A stretch of DNA of 64,000 nucleotides from Streptomyces chromofuscus (GTDB taxonomy: Bacteria; Actinomycetota; Actinomycetes; Streptomycetales; Streptomycetaceae), in contig NZ_CP063374.1 of assembly GCF_015160875.1 (NCBI RefSeq), forward strand, positions 5,583,501 to 5,647,500. The letters run 5' to 3'. Below the pieces are notes generated by a model. The model worked only from the letters and a program-made list of their open reading frames with translations. It ran no database searches and was not told where the DNA came from. Below are positions 25,808-37,545 of this stretch, one piece after another. Both the position numbers and the translations under genes were made by a program. Numbering within the stretch: the first letter of the stretch is position 1; each line of letters starts with the position of its first letter.

Positions 25808-26626
25808 GTGAGTGCTGACCAGACCCAGCTCGCCTTTGACTGGAGTTGTCGGATCATGTCCGACAACGGGTGTGGCTTCCCGGCTCCGGGCCTGCACTCG
25901 TTCCTCTTCCAGCCGATCGCCACGGTCGGGGGGTTCGAGTTCAACAAGGTGATGCTGCTCGCGCTCATCACCACCGTGCTCGTGATCGGTTTCTTCTGGG
26001 CGGCCTTCGGCAAGGCGAAGGTGGTTCCGGGCAAGCTCCAGATGATCGGCGAGGCCGGCTACGACTTCGTGCGCCGCGGCATCGTCTACGAGACCCTCGG
26101 CAAGCGGGAGGGCGAGAAGTTCGTCCCGCTCATGGTCTCCCTCTTCTTCTTCATCTGGATCATGAACATCTGGTCCGTGATCCCGCTGGCCCAGTTCCCG
26201 GTGTCGTCGATCATCGCCTACCCGGCGGTGCTGGCCGCGATCGTCTACTTCACCTGGGTCGGGCTGACCTTCAAGCGGCACGGCTTCGTCGGCTTCTTCA
26301 AGAACGTGACCGGCTACGACAAGTCGCTGGGCCCGGTGCTCCCGCTCGTCATGATCATCGAGTTCTTCTCGAACCTGCTGGTGCGGCCGTTCACGCACGC
26401 GGTGCGACTGTTCGCCAACATGTTCGCCGGTCACCTGATGCTGGTCATGTTCACCGTCGCCTCCTGGTACCTGCTGAACAGCTGGTTGATCCCGGCGGCG
26501 GGCGTCTCGTTCCTCATGACGATCGCCATGATCCTCTTCGAGCTTTTCGTGCAGGCCGTCCAGGCGTACGTCTTCGTACTGCTGGCCTGCACCTACGTCC
26601 AGGGCGCTCTCGCCGAGCATCACTGA
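25808..26626 (+). CDS. atpB: F1Fo ATP synthase subunit a
   Basis: 272 residues from GTG 25808; the adjacent GTG at 25805 is equally in frame, but gaagga upstream spaces better to 25808. It forms the proton half-channels of Fo. The essential arginine is in THAVRLFANMFAGHLML, and the last helices (ILFELFVQAVQAYVFVLLAC) carry the conserved Glu and Gln. The N-terminus has two Cys (WSCRIMSDNGCGF). It precedes atpE by 77 bp, the usual order. Confidence 0.97.
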   Translation: MSADQTQLAFDWSCRIMSDNGCGFPAPGLHSFLFQPIATVGGFEFNKVMLLALITTVLVIGFFWAAFGKAKVVPGKLQMIGEAGYDFVRRGIVYETLGKREGEKFVPLMVSLFFFIWIMNIWSVIPLAQFPVSSIIAYPAVLAAIVYFTWVGLTFKRHGFVGFFKNVTGYDKSLGPVLPLVMIIEFFSNLLVRPFTHAVRLFANMFAGHLMLVMFTVASWYLLNSWLIPAAGVSFLMTIAMILFELFVQAVQAYVFVLLACTYVQGALAEHH

Positions 26627-26703
26627 GCCCCTCCCGCCCGCAAGCCCCCAGAACGTCCGGTGGCCAACCCCCGCCGGTCCATGAAAGAGAAGGAAGAATC
26701 AGC

Positions 26704-26940
26704 ATGGCTGCCACTGAGACCCTCGCCGCTGTCTCCGGTTCGCTCGGCTCCATCGGCTACGGCCTCGCCGCCATCGGCCCCGGCATCGGCGTCGGCATCA
26801 TCTTCGGCAACGGCACCCAGGCCCTGGCCCGTCAGCCCGAGGCCGCCGGCCTGATCCGTGCCAACCAGATCCTGGGCTTCGCCTTCTGTGAGGCGCTCGC
26901 CCTCATCGGCATCGTTATGCCGTTCGTGTTCGGTGTGTAA
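26704..26940 (+). CDS. atpE: F1Fo ATP synthase subunit c
   Basis: 78 residues from ATG 26704, preceded by agaaggaa. A two-helix hairpin: GYGLAAIGPGIGVGIIFGNG, the polar loop ARQPEA, and NQILGFAFCEALALIGIVMP with the proton-carrying glutamate in FCEAL. Multiple copies form the rotor ring. The Glu with no sodium-type ligand set suggests proton coupling. Confidence 0.98.
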   Translation: MAATETLAAVSGSLGSIGYGLAAIGPGIGVGIIFGNGTQALARQPEAAGLIRANQILGFAFCEALALIGIVMPFVFGV

Positions 26941-26983
26941 GTAGCCACCGCTTACCCGACACGATTCGACGAAAGGCACTGAT

Positions 26984-27532
26984 GTGATCGCCAACCTGGT
27001 GCAGCTGGCGGCCGAGGAGGAGCAGAGCCCGCTCATCCCGCCGGGCCCCGAGCTGCTCGTCGGCACCATCGCCTTCGCCGTCGTCTTCTTCTTCTTCTGG
27101 AAGAAGCTGCTTCCGAACATCAACAAGGTTCTGGAGGAGCGCCGCGCGGCGATCGAAGGCGGTATTGAAGAGGCCGAGACCATGAAGGTCGAGGCCCAGA
27201 GCGTCCTTGAGCAGTACAAGGCCCAGCTCGCCGAGGCCCGGCACGAGGCCGCGCGGCTGCGCCAGGAGGCGCAGGAGCAGGGTGCCGTGCTCATCGCCGA
27301 GATGCGCGCGGAGGGTCAGCGGCAGCGCGAGGAGATCATCGCCGCCGGTCACGCCCAGATCGAGGCCGACCGCAAGGCCGCCTCGTCCGCGCTGCGGCAG
27401 GACGTCGGCAAGCTCGCCACCGATCTGGCCGGCAAGCTGGTCGGTGAGTCCCTCGAGGACCACGCCCGCCAGAGCCGTGTGATCGACCGCTTCCTCGACG
27501 AGCTCGAGGAGAAGGCCGAGGCGTCTCGATGA
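26984..27532 (+). CDS. atpF: F1Fo ATP synthase subunit b
   Basis: 182 residues from GTG 26984. One N-terminal membrane helix (LVGTIAFAVVFFFFWKKLLP) is followed by a long right-handed coiled-coil helix that forms the peripheral stalk. A stop overlapping the atpH start (ATGA at 27529-27532) couples b to delta, its partner at the top of F1. Confidence 0.97.
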   Translation: MIANLVQLAAEEEQSPLIPPGPELLVGTIAFAVVFFFFWKKLLPNINKVLEERRAAIEGGIEEAETMKVEAQSVLEQYKAQLAEARHEAARLRQEAQEQGAVLIAEMRAEGQRQREEIIAAGHAQIEADRKAASSALRQDVGKLATDLAGKLVGESLEDHARQSRVIDRFLDELEEKAEASR

Positions 27533-28344
27533 ACGGAGCGAGCCGCGAGGCCCTGGCAGCCGCACGTGAGCGTCTCGACGCGCTGACGGACGCCACGTCC
27601 GTGGACGCGGCGCGGCTCGCCGACGAGCTGGCCGCGGTGACCGCGCTGCTCGACCGCGAGGTCAGCCTGCGTCGGGTCCTCACCGACCCGGCGCAGGCCG
27701 GTGAGGGCAAGGCCGAGCTGGTCCAGCGCCTGCTCGGCACCCAGGTCGGCGGCGAGACCACGGACCTGGTGTCCGGCATGGTGCGCTCCCGCTGGTCGCA
27801 GTCGCGCGACCTGGTGGACGCCCTGGAGGAGCTGGCCGCCACCGCGGACCTCACCGCCGCGCAGCGCGACGGCTCCCTCGACAGCGTCGAGGACGAGCTG
27901 TTCCGGTTCGGCCGGATCGTCGCGTCCAGCACCGAGCTGCGCGCCGCGCTGACCGACCGCAAGGCCACCACGTCGGCCAAGAGCGAGCTGCTGCGCAGCC
28001 TGCTCGGCGGACGGGCGGCCCCGGCCACCGAGCGTCTGGTGACGCGCCTTGTGACCGCGCCGCGGGGACGTAGCCTGGAAGCGGGACTGGAGTCCCTGTC
28101 CAAGCTCGCCGCCGACCGGCGGGACCGCATGGTCGCCGTCGTCACCTCGGCGGTGCCGCTGAGCGACGTGCAGAAGCAGCGCCTCGGCGCCGCCCTCGCC
28201 AAGCTCTACGGCCGCCGGATGCACCTCAACCTCGACGTGGACCCCGAGGTCCTCGGCGGGATCCGGGTGCAGGTCGGTGACGAGATCATCAACGGCTCTC
28301 TCGCGGACCGCATCGCGGACGCCGAGCGTCGGCTGGCGAGCTAG
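27529..28344 (+). CDS. atpH: F1Fo ATP synthase subunit delta
   Basis: 271 residues from ATG 27529. Subunit delta joins the peripheral stalk to the alpha subunits. The C-terminal half is the conserved OSCP/delta domain (YGRRMHLNLDVDPEVLGGIR and VQVGDEIINGSLADRI). The N-terminal extension of about 90 residues makes it longer than the roughly 180 residues of E. coli delta; long deltas are usual in high-GC Gram-positives. Confidence 0.97.
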   Translation: MNGASREALAAARERLDALTDATSVDAARLADELAAVTALLDREVSLRRVLTDPAQAGEGKAELVQRLLGTQVGGETTDLVSGMVRSRWSQSRDLVDALEELAATADLTAAQRDGSLDSVEDELFRFGRIVASSTELRAALTDRKATTSAKSELLRSLLGGRAAPATERLVTRLVTAPRGRSLEAGLESLSKLAADRRDRMVAVVTSAVPLSDVQKQRLGAALAKLYGRRMHLNLDVDPEVLGGIRVQVGDEIINGSLADRIADAERRLAS

Positions 28345-28401
28345 CCGCAACTGAACACGCAAGTCGTACTTACGGCCCTGGTTGGGCCGTGCAGAGGATT
28401 C

Positions 28402-28427
28402 CTGGGGGTCGCCCCCAGACCCCCAAA
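28402..28427. repeat. Short palindromic interspersed repeat, family B, copy 2
   Basis: ctgggggtcgcccccagacc then cccaaa, in the 122-bp gap between atpH and atpA. It can fold as ctggggg-tcg-cccccag, which might modestly lower read-through or stabilise transcript ends in the operon. The sequence is related to the copies at 19310-19340 and 59114-59150. Confidence 0.75.
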
Positions 28428-28466
28428 GTGAAACTTCGGGCCCAACAAGGAGAGCAGGGAACCCAG

Positions 28467-30059
28467 ATGGCGGAGCTCACGATCCGGCCGGAGGAGATCC
28501 GGGACGCACTGGAGACCTTCGTCCAGTCGTACAAGCCGGACGCGGCCTCGCGCGAGGAGGTCGGTACGGTCACCCTTGCCGGCGACGGCATCGCGAAGGT
28601 CGAGGGTCTGCCCTCGGCCATGGCCAACGAACTGCTGAAGTTCGAGGACGGCACCCTCGGCCTCGCCCTCAACCTCGAGGAGCGCGAGATCGGTGCCATC
28701 GTCCTCGGTGAGTTCAGCGGCATCGAGGAGGGGCAGCCGGTCACCCGCACCGGTGAGGTCCTCTCCGTGGCGGTCGGCGAGGGCTACCTCGGCCGCGTCG
28801 TCGACCCGCTCGGCAACCCGATCGACGGCCTCGGCGAGATCGAGACCGACGGCCGCCGCGCCCTCGAGCTGCAGGCCCCCACGGTCATGCAGCGCAAGTC
28901 GGTGCACGAGCCGATGGAGACGGGCTACAAGGCCGTCGACGCGATGACCCCGATCGGCCGCGGTCAGCGTCAGCTGATCATCGGTGACCGCCAGACCGGC
29001 AAGACCGCCCTGGCCGTTGACACGATCATCAACCAGCGCGACAACTGGCGCACCGGCGACCCGAACAAGCAGGTCCGCTGCATCTACGTCGCCATCGGCC
29101 AGAAGGGCTCCACCATCGCGTCGGTGCGCCGCGCGCTGGAGGAGAACGGCGCGCTGGAGTACACGACCATCGTCGCCGCCCCGGCGTCCGACCCGGCCGG
29201 CTTCAAGTACCTGGCGCCGTACACCGGCTCGGCCATCGGCCAGCACTGGATGTACCAGGGCAAGCACGTCCTGATCATCTTCGACGACCTGTCGAAGCAG
29301 GCCGACGCCTACCGTGCCGTGTCGCTGCTGCTGCGCCGCCCGCCGGGCCGTGAGGCCTACCCGGGTGACGTCTTCTACCTGCACTCCCGTCTGCTGGAGC
29401 GCTGCGCGAAGCTCTCCGACGAGATGGGTGCCGGCTCGATGACCGGTCTGCCGATCGTCGAGACCAAGGCCAACGACGTCTCGGCGTTCATCCCGACCAA
29501 CGTCATCTCCATCACCGACGGCCAGTGCTTCCTGGAGTCGGACCTCTTCAACGCCGGTCAGCGCCCCGCGCTGAACGTCGGTATCTCCGTCTCCCGAGTC
29601 GGTGGTTCGGCGCAGCACAAGGCGATGAAGCAGGTCTCCGGCCGTCTGCGCGTGGACCTCGCCCAGTTCCGTGAGCTGGAGGCGTTCGCCGCCTTCGGTT
29701 CCGACCTGGACGCCGCGTCCAAGGCCCAGCTGGAGCGCGGTCAGCGCATGGTCGAGCTGCTGAAGCAGGACCAGTACCAGCCGATGGCCACCGAGGACCA
29801 GGTCGTCTCCGTGTGGGCCGGCACCACCGGCAAGATGGACGAGGTCCCGGTCGCCGACATCCGCCGCTTCGAGAAGGAGCTGCTGGAGTACCTGCACCGC
29901 AAGGAGCAGGGCCTCATGACCTCCATCAAGGAGGGCGGCAAGATGTCGGACGACACCCTCACGGCCGTCGCCGACGCCATCGCGGAGTTCAAGAAGCAGT
30001 TCGAGACCTCCGACGGCAAGCTGCTCGGCGAGGAAACTCCGGCCGCTGCCGCCAAGTGA
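28467..30059 (+). CDS. atpA: F1Fo ATP synthase subunit alpha
   Basis: 530 residues from ATG 28467 with aaggagag upstream. The non-catalytic nucleotide-binding subunit of F1: beta-barrel N-terminus (EVGTVTLAGDGIAKVEGLPS), Walker A GDRQTGKTALA, VAIGQKGSTIASV, arginine finger in the segment NVGISVSRVGGSAQ. A C-terminal extension after VADAIAEFKKQFETSDG is the actinobacterial form, known in mycobacteria to dampen ATP hydrolysis. Confidence 0.98.
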   Translation: MAELTIRPEEIRDALETFVQSYKPDAASREEVGTVTLAGDGIAKVEGLPSAMANELLKFEDGTLGLALNLEEREIGAIVLGEFSGIEEGQPVTRTGEVLSVAVGEGYLGRVVDPLGNPIDGLGEIETDGRRALELQAPTVMQRKSVHEPMETGYKAVDAMTPIGRGQRQLIIGDRQTGKTALAVDTIINQRDNWRTGDPNKQVRCIYVAIGQKGSTIASVRRALEENGALEYTTIVAAPASDPAGFKYLAPYTGSAIGQHWMYQGKHVLIIFDDLSKQADAYRAVSLLLRRPPGREAYPGDVFYLHSRLLERCAKLSDEMGAGSMTGLPIVETKANDVSAFIPTNVISITDGQCFLESDLFNAGQRPALNVGISVSRVGGSAQHKAMKQVSGRLRVDLAQFRELEAFAAFGSDLDAASKAQLERGQRMVELLKQDQYQPMATEDQVVSVWAGTTGKMDEVPVADIRRFEKELLEYLHRKEQGLMTSIKEGGKMSDDTLTAVADAIAEFKKQFETSDGKLLGEETPAAAAK

Positions 30060-30080
30060 CGTAAGGAAGGGACCTGACTC

Positions 30081-30997
30081 ATGGGAGCCCAGCTCCGGGT
30101 CTACAAGCGTCGCATCCGATCCGTCACCGCGACCAAGAAGATCACCAAGGCGATGGAGATGATCGCCGCCTCGCGCGTCGTCAAGGCGCAGCGCAAGGTG
30201 GCGGCCTCCAAGCCGTACGCGGAGGAACTGACCCGCGCGGTCACGGCCGTCGGCACGGGTTCGAACACCAAGCACCCGCTGACCACCCAGGCCGAGACGG
30301 TCACGCGGTCCGCGGTGCTGCTCCTGACCAGCGACCGTGGGCTGGCCGGCGCGTTCAACGCCAACGCCATCAAGCAGGCGGAGCAGCTCACCGAGCGGCT
30401 GGAGCGCGAGGGCAAGCGGGTCGACGTGTACATCGTCGGCCGGCGCGGTGTGGCCCACTACAACTTCCGTGAGCGCACGATCGCGGAGTCGTGGACCGGC
30501 TTCACCGACGAGCCCTCGTACGCGGACGCCAAGAAGGTGGCGGCGCCGCTGATCGAGGCCATCCAGAAGGACACGGCGAACGGCGGCGTGGACGAGCTCC
30601 ACATCGTCTTCACCGAGTTCGTGTCGATGATGACGCAGACGGCGCAGGACGCGCGCATGCTGCCGCTCAGCCTCGACGAGGTCGCGGCGGAGGCCAAGCC
30701 CAAGGGCGAGATCCTCCCGCTGTACGACTTCGAGCCCTCGGCGGAGGACGTCCTCGACGCCCTGCTGCCGCGCTACGTGGAGAGCCGTATCTACAACGCG
30801 CTGCTCCAGTCGGCCGCTTCGAAGCACGCCGCCACCCGGCGTGCGATGAAGTCGGCCACCGACAACGCCGGTGAGCTCATCGAGAACCTCACCCGGCTTG
30901 CCAATGCGGCCCGTCAGGCCGACATCACCCAGGAAATCAGCGAGATCGTCGGTGGCGCGAGCGCCCTGGCCGACGCGACCGCGGGGAGTGACTACTA

Positions 30998-30998
<1 letters not shown>
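30081..30998 (+). CDS. atpG: F1Fo ATP synthase subunit gamma
   Basis: 305 residues from ATG 30081 with aaggaaggga upstream. The central rotor shaft: N-terminal helix MGAQLRVYKRRIRSVTATKK and C-terminal helix MKSATDNAGELIENLTRLAN-AARQADITQEISEIV form the coiled coil. Its TAA shares one base with the atpD ATG. Confidence 0.98.
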
Positions 30999-32434
<1,436 letters not shown>

Positions 32435-32457
32435 CCCGGGCCTCGTGCTCGTGTCGT

Positions 32458-32484
32458 GAGGGGGCGGGGTCGTCCCGCCCCCTC
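32458..32484 (+). terminator. Intra-operon hairpin between atpD and atpC
   Basis: gagggggcggg (32458-32468) pairs with cccgccccctc (32474-32484), an 11-bp stem in the 118-bp atpD-atpC gap. It may attenuate transcription or protect a processed mRNA end, lowering epsilon output relative to the rest of F1. Confidence 0.65.
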
Positions 32485-32552
32485 TGTCACGCCCATTAGA
32501 CTTGTAACCAACACCCGGCAGAACCGCCGGGTGGTGACCCGAGGAGCCACCC

Positions 32553-32930
32553 TTGGCTGCTGAGCTGCACGTCGAGCTGGTCGCCGCGGACCGCCAGGTC
32601 TGGTCCGGCGAGGCCACCCTGGTCGTCGCGCGCACCACGTCCGGCGACATCGGCGTCATGCCCGGTCACCAGCCGCTGCTCGGTGTGCTGGAGTCGGGCC
32701 CGGTGACCATCCGTACGAGCGACGGCGCGACGGTCGTCGCCGCGGTGCACGGCGGTTTCATCTCGTTCGCGGACGACAAGCTGTCGCTGCTGGCCGAGAT
32801 CGCCGAGCTGGCCGACGAGATCGACGTCAAGCGCGTCGAGCAGGATCTGGAGCGCGCGAAGGCGGAGGACGACGCCGAGGCCAAGCGCCGTGCGGACGTC
32901 CGCCTGCGGGCGGCGACGGCGGCACGTTGA
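32553..32930 (+). CDS. atpC: F1Fo ATP synthase subunit epsilon
   Basis: 125 residues from TTG 32553, with gaggag upstream. An N-terminal beta-sandwich (LHVELVAADRQVWSG, SGDIGVMPGHQPLLGVL) binds the gamma-c interface, and a C-terminal helical pair (VEQDLERAKAEDDAEAKRR) serves as the regulatory arm. The last gene of the synthase proper. Confidence 0.97.
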   Translation: MAAELHVELVAADRQVWSGEATLVVARTTSGDIGVMPGHQPLLGVLESGPVTIRTSDGATVVAAVHGGFISFADDKLSLLAEIAELADEIDVKRVEQDLERAKAEDDAEAKRRADVRLRAATAAR

Positions 32931-32934
32931 CCGT

Positions 32935-32970
32935 GGAGGCACCTCCCAGGCCCTTGAGGCACTGGGGGAC
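32935..32970. repeat. Short palindromic interspersed repeat, family A, copy 2
   Basis: ggaggcacctcccaggccct then tgaggcactgggggac, starting four bases after the atpC stop. It shares acctcccaggccc and ggcactggggga with the copy inside rho (12561-12600). Confidence 0.75.
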
Positions 32971-32988
32971 CGCTGTGCGATGACGTCA

Positions 32989-33036
32989 CTCAGCCGCGGT
33001 CGGCACCGGAGCAATCCGGCGCCGACCGCGGCTGAG
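32989..33036 (+). terminator. Strong terminator after atpC
   Basis: A 16-bp perfect stem, ctcagccgcggtcggc (32989-33004) with gccgaccgcggctgag (33021-33036). The loop contains a nested ccgga-gcaa-tccgg hairpin. It closes the ATP synthase operon. Confidence 0.9.
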
Positions 33037-33092
33037 GCAGATACGGGTGTTTTTTCCGTTCCGTTACCTAGGAGACGAGGAGGTCGGTGTCG

Positions 33093-33539
33093 ATGGTCCT
33101 CGCTCTGACTGTGTGCGGAATCGTCGTGGCCCTGGTGGTGCTGGGACTGTTCGTGTTCGGCCTGCGCCGCAGGCTCATCCAGCGCTCCGGTGGCACCTTC
33201 GACTGCAGCCTGCGCTGGGACGTGCCCGAGAAACCGGACACCGGCGGCAAGGGCTGGGCGTACGGCGTGGCCCGCTACAACGGCGACCGCGTGGAGTGGT
33301 TCCGGGTGTTCTCCTACGCCCCCCGTCCGCGCCGCGTCCTGGAGCGGTCCGCGATCGAGGTGGCCGGCCGCCGGCTGCCCGAGGGCGAGGAGGAGCTGGC
33401 GCTGCTCTCCGACTCGGTGATCCTCGCCTGTCTGCACCGGGGCACACGTCTGGAACTCGCCATGAGCGAGGACGCGCTGACCGGTTTCCTCGCGTGGCTC
33501 GAGGCAGCCCCGCCCGGTCAGCGAGTGAATGTGGCGTAG
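33093..33539 (+). CDS. DUF2550 family membrane-anchored protein
   Basis: 148 residues from ATG 33093; GTG 33087 is also possible, but gaggagg at 33077-33083 spaces best to the ATG. One N-terminal helix (LALTVCGIVVALVVLGLFVF) is followed by a soluble domain with RSGGTFDCSLRW, RYNGDRVEWFRVFSYAPRPR and LAMSEDALTGFLAWLE. This actinobacterial family of unknown function is usually found right after the ATP synthase genes, as here. It lies beyond a strong terminator, so it may have its own promoter. Its last codons lie inside a 17-bp perfect inverted repeat. Confidence 0.88.
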   Translation: MVLALTVCGIVVALVVLGLFVFGLRRRLIQRSGGTFDCSLRWDVPEKPDTGGKGWAYGVARYNGDRVEWFRVFSYAPRPRRVLERSAIEVAGRRLPEGEEELALLSDSVILACLHRGTRLELAMSEDALTGFLAWLEAAPPGQRVNVA

Positions 33540-33555
33540 CCACATTCACTCGCTG
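33519..33555 (+). terminator. 17-bp hairpin overlapping the DUF2550 stop codon
   Basis: cagcgagtgaatgtggc (33519-33535) pairs perfectly with gccacattcactcgctg (33539-33555) around the loop gta. The TAG stop (33537-33539) lies in the loop, so a ribosome finishing the gene would melt the stem. Confidence 0.9.
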
Positions 33556-33588
33556 GGTGGGGGTCCCCCCGGACGAAGTCTGGGGGAG
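33554..33588. repeat. Short palindromic interspersed repeat, family A-like, copy 3
   Basis: tgggtgggggtccccccgga then cgaagtctgggggag. It has the same plan as the other A copies (gggggt-cccc then ctgggggag) but a different middle. It lies in the convergent gap between the DUF2550 gene and the chitinase. Confidence 0.6.
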
Positions 33589-33621
33589 CGTCAACGTCGC
33601 TTAGGTCTTACGGAACAGGGG

Positions 33622-35442
<1,821 letters not shown>

Positions 35443-35505
35443 GCTGCGCCTCCTTATGTGGGGTTGTCGGGGGCATGACTGAGCCATCAGGCCCTCAGTG
35501 CCGCG

Positions 35506-35547
35506 AGGATAGAAAGGTCTGGACCATAGGTCAATAGGTCTGGACCA
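35506..35547 (-). promoter_or_regulatory. Chitinase promoter with paired direct-repeat operators
   Basis: On the minus strand, -35 TTGACC (35534-35529) and -10 TATCCT (35511-35506) are separated by exactly 17 bp. Two identical 12-bp repeats, TGGTCCAGACCT, lie at 35547-35536 and 35526-35515, 21 bp apart (two helical turns): one just upstream of the -35, one in the spacer. This repeat is the known regulatory element of Streptomyces chitinase genes, needed for induction by chitin and repression by glucose. Confidence 0.93.
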
Positions 35548-35563
35548 CGCCCCGGTGTGTGTG

Positions 35564-36205
35564 CTAGATCCCCAACTCCTGGGCCAGCACGGCGGCTTGG
35601 ACCCGGCTGCGCAGCTCCAGCTTCCCCAGCAACCGGCTGACGTGCGTCTTCACCGTCGCCTCCGCCATGTCGAGGCGGACTGCGATCTCGGCGTTGGACA
35701 GGCCCTCGCCGAGACAGGACAGCACCTCGCGTTCGCGCCGGGTGAGGGCGTCCAGTACCGAGGGGTCGGCCTTCGGCTCCCGGACCGGCCCGGCGGCGAA
35801 CTCGGCGATGAGCCGGCGGGTGACGGCCGGTGAGATCAGGCCCTCGCCGCGCGCCACCGTCCGGACCGCCGCCAGTAGGTCCTTCGCGTCCGTGTTCTTC
35901 AGCAGGAAGCCGGCGGCACCGGCGCGCAGCGCGCCGAACACGTACTCGTCGAGGTCGAAAGTCGTCAGCACCAGGACGTCGGCCAGCCGCTCGGCCACCA
36001 CCTGCCGGGTCGCCGACACCCCGTTCAGGCGCGGCATCTGAACGTCCATCAGCACCAGGTCGGGCCTGAGCTCGCGGGCCAGCGCCACCGCCTGCTCGCC
36101 GTCGGACGCCTCGCCGACGACGTCGATGTCGGGCGCGCTGCGCAGGATGAGCACGAGACCGGCGCGCACGGCGCACTGGTCCTCGGCGACGAGCACGCGG
36201 ATCAT
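35564..36205 (-). CDS. chiR: NarL/LuxR-type response regulator (ChiR-like)
   Basis: 213 residues from ATG 36205, overlapping the kinase stop (ATGA). Residues 1-120 are a receiver domain: IRVLVAEDQCAVRAGL, phospho-acceptor Asp in LVLMDVQMPRLNG and Lys in FLLKNTDAKDLL. The C-terminal 65 residues are a LuxR-type HTH (LTRREREVLSCLGEGLSNAE, KTHVSRLLGKL). With the kinase and the chitinase it forms the locus known in S. coelicolor as chiSRC, where ChiR is needed for full chitinase expression. The 121-bp gap to the chitinase holds that gene's own promoter. Confidence 0.9.
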   Translation of the reverse strand: MIRVLVAEDQCAVRAGLVLILRSAPDIDVVGEASDGEQAVALARELRPDLVLMDVQMPRLNGVSATRQVVAERLADVLVLTTFDLDEYVFGALRAGAAGFLLKNTDAKDLLAAVRTVARGEGLISPAVTRRLIAEFAAGPVREPKADPSVLDALTRREREVLSCLGEGLSNAEIAVRLDMAEATVKTHVSRLLGKLELRSRVQAAVLAQELGI

Positions 36206-37401
36206 TCGGTCACTCCTTCGACCATCGGGAGGGTGGCCCGTACGACCCAGACCTTCCCCTCGGGTGAGTCCTCCGGCCCGGCCTCGAAGCCGCCGTCCAG
36301 CAGGGCGGCCCGTTCCCGCATGCCGACCAGGCCGGCGCCCGACCCGGGGGCCCGGGGCCCCTCCCGTTCGCCGTACGGGCTGGTCACGGTGATGTCCAGC
36401 GAGCCGTCCCGCTGCCGCAGCACGACCGCGACCCGGCCGGGAGCGGCGTGCTTGAGGGCGTTGGTGAGGGACTCCTGGACGATCCGGTACGTGGCGAGCT
36501 CCACCGGCGCGGGCAGTGACGCGCCGTGCTCGGCGTCGAGGGTGACGTCGAGGCCGTTGGCGCGGGCCGTGTCGACGAGGGCGCCGAGGCCGTCGAGGGT
36601 GGGGGAGGGGCCGGGCTCTCCGCTGTCGCCGCTGTCGTCGCGCAGCAGCCCGATCAGCCGGCGCATCTCCGCCAGCCCCTCGACGCTGTTCTCGCGGATG
36701 ACCCCGAGGGCCTGCCGGGTGGTCTCCGGCTCGTCCAGGGACAGCGCGGCCGTCGAGTGGATGGCGATCGCGGAGAGGTGGTTGGCGACCATGTCGTGCA
36801 ACTCCCGGGCCATCCGCGCGCGTTCCGCCGTGACGGCCTGGACGCGGTCCATCTCGGCGAGCAGCGCGGTCTGCTCGGCGCGCAGCCGGGCGGCCTCGGC
36901 GGCCTCGCGGTGGTTGCGCACGATCAGGCCGGTGGAGGCGGGCGCGAAGGCGACGATGCCGAGGGCGACGCCGATCAGCAAGGCCTCCGGCTCCCGCCAC
37001 ATCGCGAACGGCACGACCGTCCCGGCCACCGACAACAGACCGGTGATCCGGGGGATGCGACGGGCCGAGGCGGGCGTGCCGTACAGGACGGCCGCGTACA
37101 CCACGTCGGTGTACATCAGGACGGTGACCAGGCTGCCCTGCGTCACGGTGTCCACGGTCAGGGCCGCCGTGGCGGTCAGCAGGGCGGTGCGCGGGGCGGC
37201 CCGGCGCAGCGTCTCGCAGCCTGCCATCACGACCAGCGGCACCAGCAGCGCCCAGCGGCCGGACCACAGCACGATGGGCTCGTCCGCCGGGCGGACGCCG
37301 AGGCCGATGCCCCACAGCAGCACCCCGCCGAGCAGCCCGGCCAGCCCGACGTACAGGTCGAAGCGGTGCGGGCGGGGGAGTCGTACGGCCATGGCACCCA
37401 T
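36202..37401 (-). CDS. chiS: Sensor histidine kinase of the HisKA_3 class (ChiS-like)
   Basis: 399 residues from ATG 37401 (or ATG 37392, MAVRLPRPHRF). About five or six membrane helices in residues 10-170 (FDLYVGLAGLLGGVLLWGIG to LLIGVALGIVAF) carry no large extracellular loop, as in kinases that sense the membrane or a transporter. A coiled linker is followed by the phospho-acceptor H in MARELHDMVANHLSAIA, the N box IVQESLTNALKHA and GAGLVGMRERAALLDGG of the ATPase. The frame stays open far upstream but overlaps the divergent gene. Its stop overlaps the regulator start. Ligand unknown; chitin-derived signal inferred from context. Confidence 0.88.
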   Translation of the reverse strand: MGAMAVRLPRPHRFDLYVGLAGLLGGVLLWGIGLGVRPADEPIVLWSGRWALLVPLVVMAGCETLRRAAPRTALLTATAALTVDTVTQGSLVTVLMYTDVVYAAVLYGTPASARRIPRITGLLSVAGTVVPFAMWREPEALLIGVALGIVAFAPASTGLIVRNHREAAEAARLRAEQTALLAEMDRVQAVTAERARMARELHDMVANHLSAIAIHSTAALSLDEPETTRQALGVIRENSVEGLAEMRRLIGLLRDDSGDSGEPGPSPTLDGLGALVDTARANGLDVTLDAEHGASLPAPVELATYRIVQESLTNALKHAAPGRVAVVLRQRDGSLDITVTSPYGEREGPRAPGSGAGLVGMRERAALLDGGFEAGPEDSPEGKVWVVRATLPMVEGVTE

Positions 37402-37545
37402 CCAACACGGCGAGCCGGCCCGACGCCTGATCCCGCGGAACGGTCCGCGTCTACATCGAAGGATGCAGTGGCGGTTCGTCACCGGCGACGACGACTGGGG
37501 CGGATCCCGACGGGAGCCTTGAGGGATGACCGAGAGGAGTGAGCC

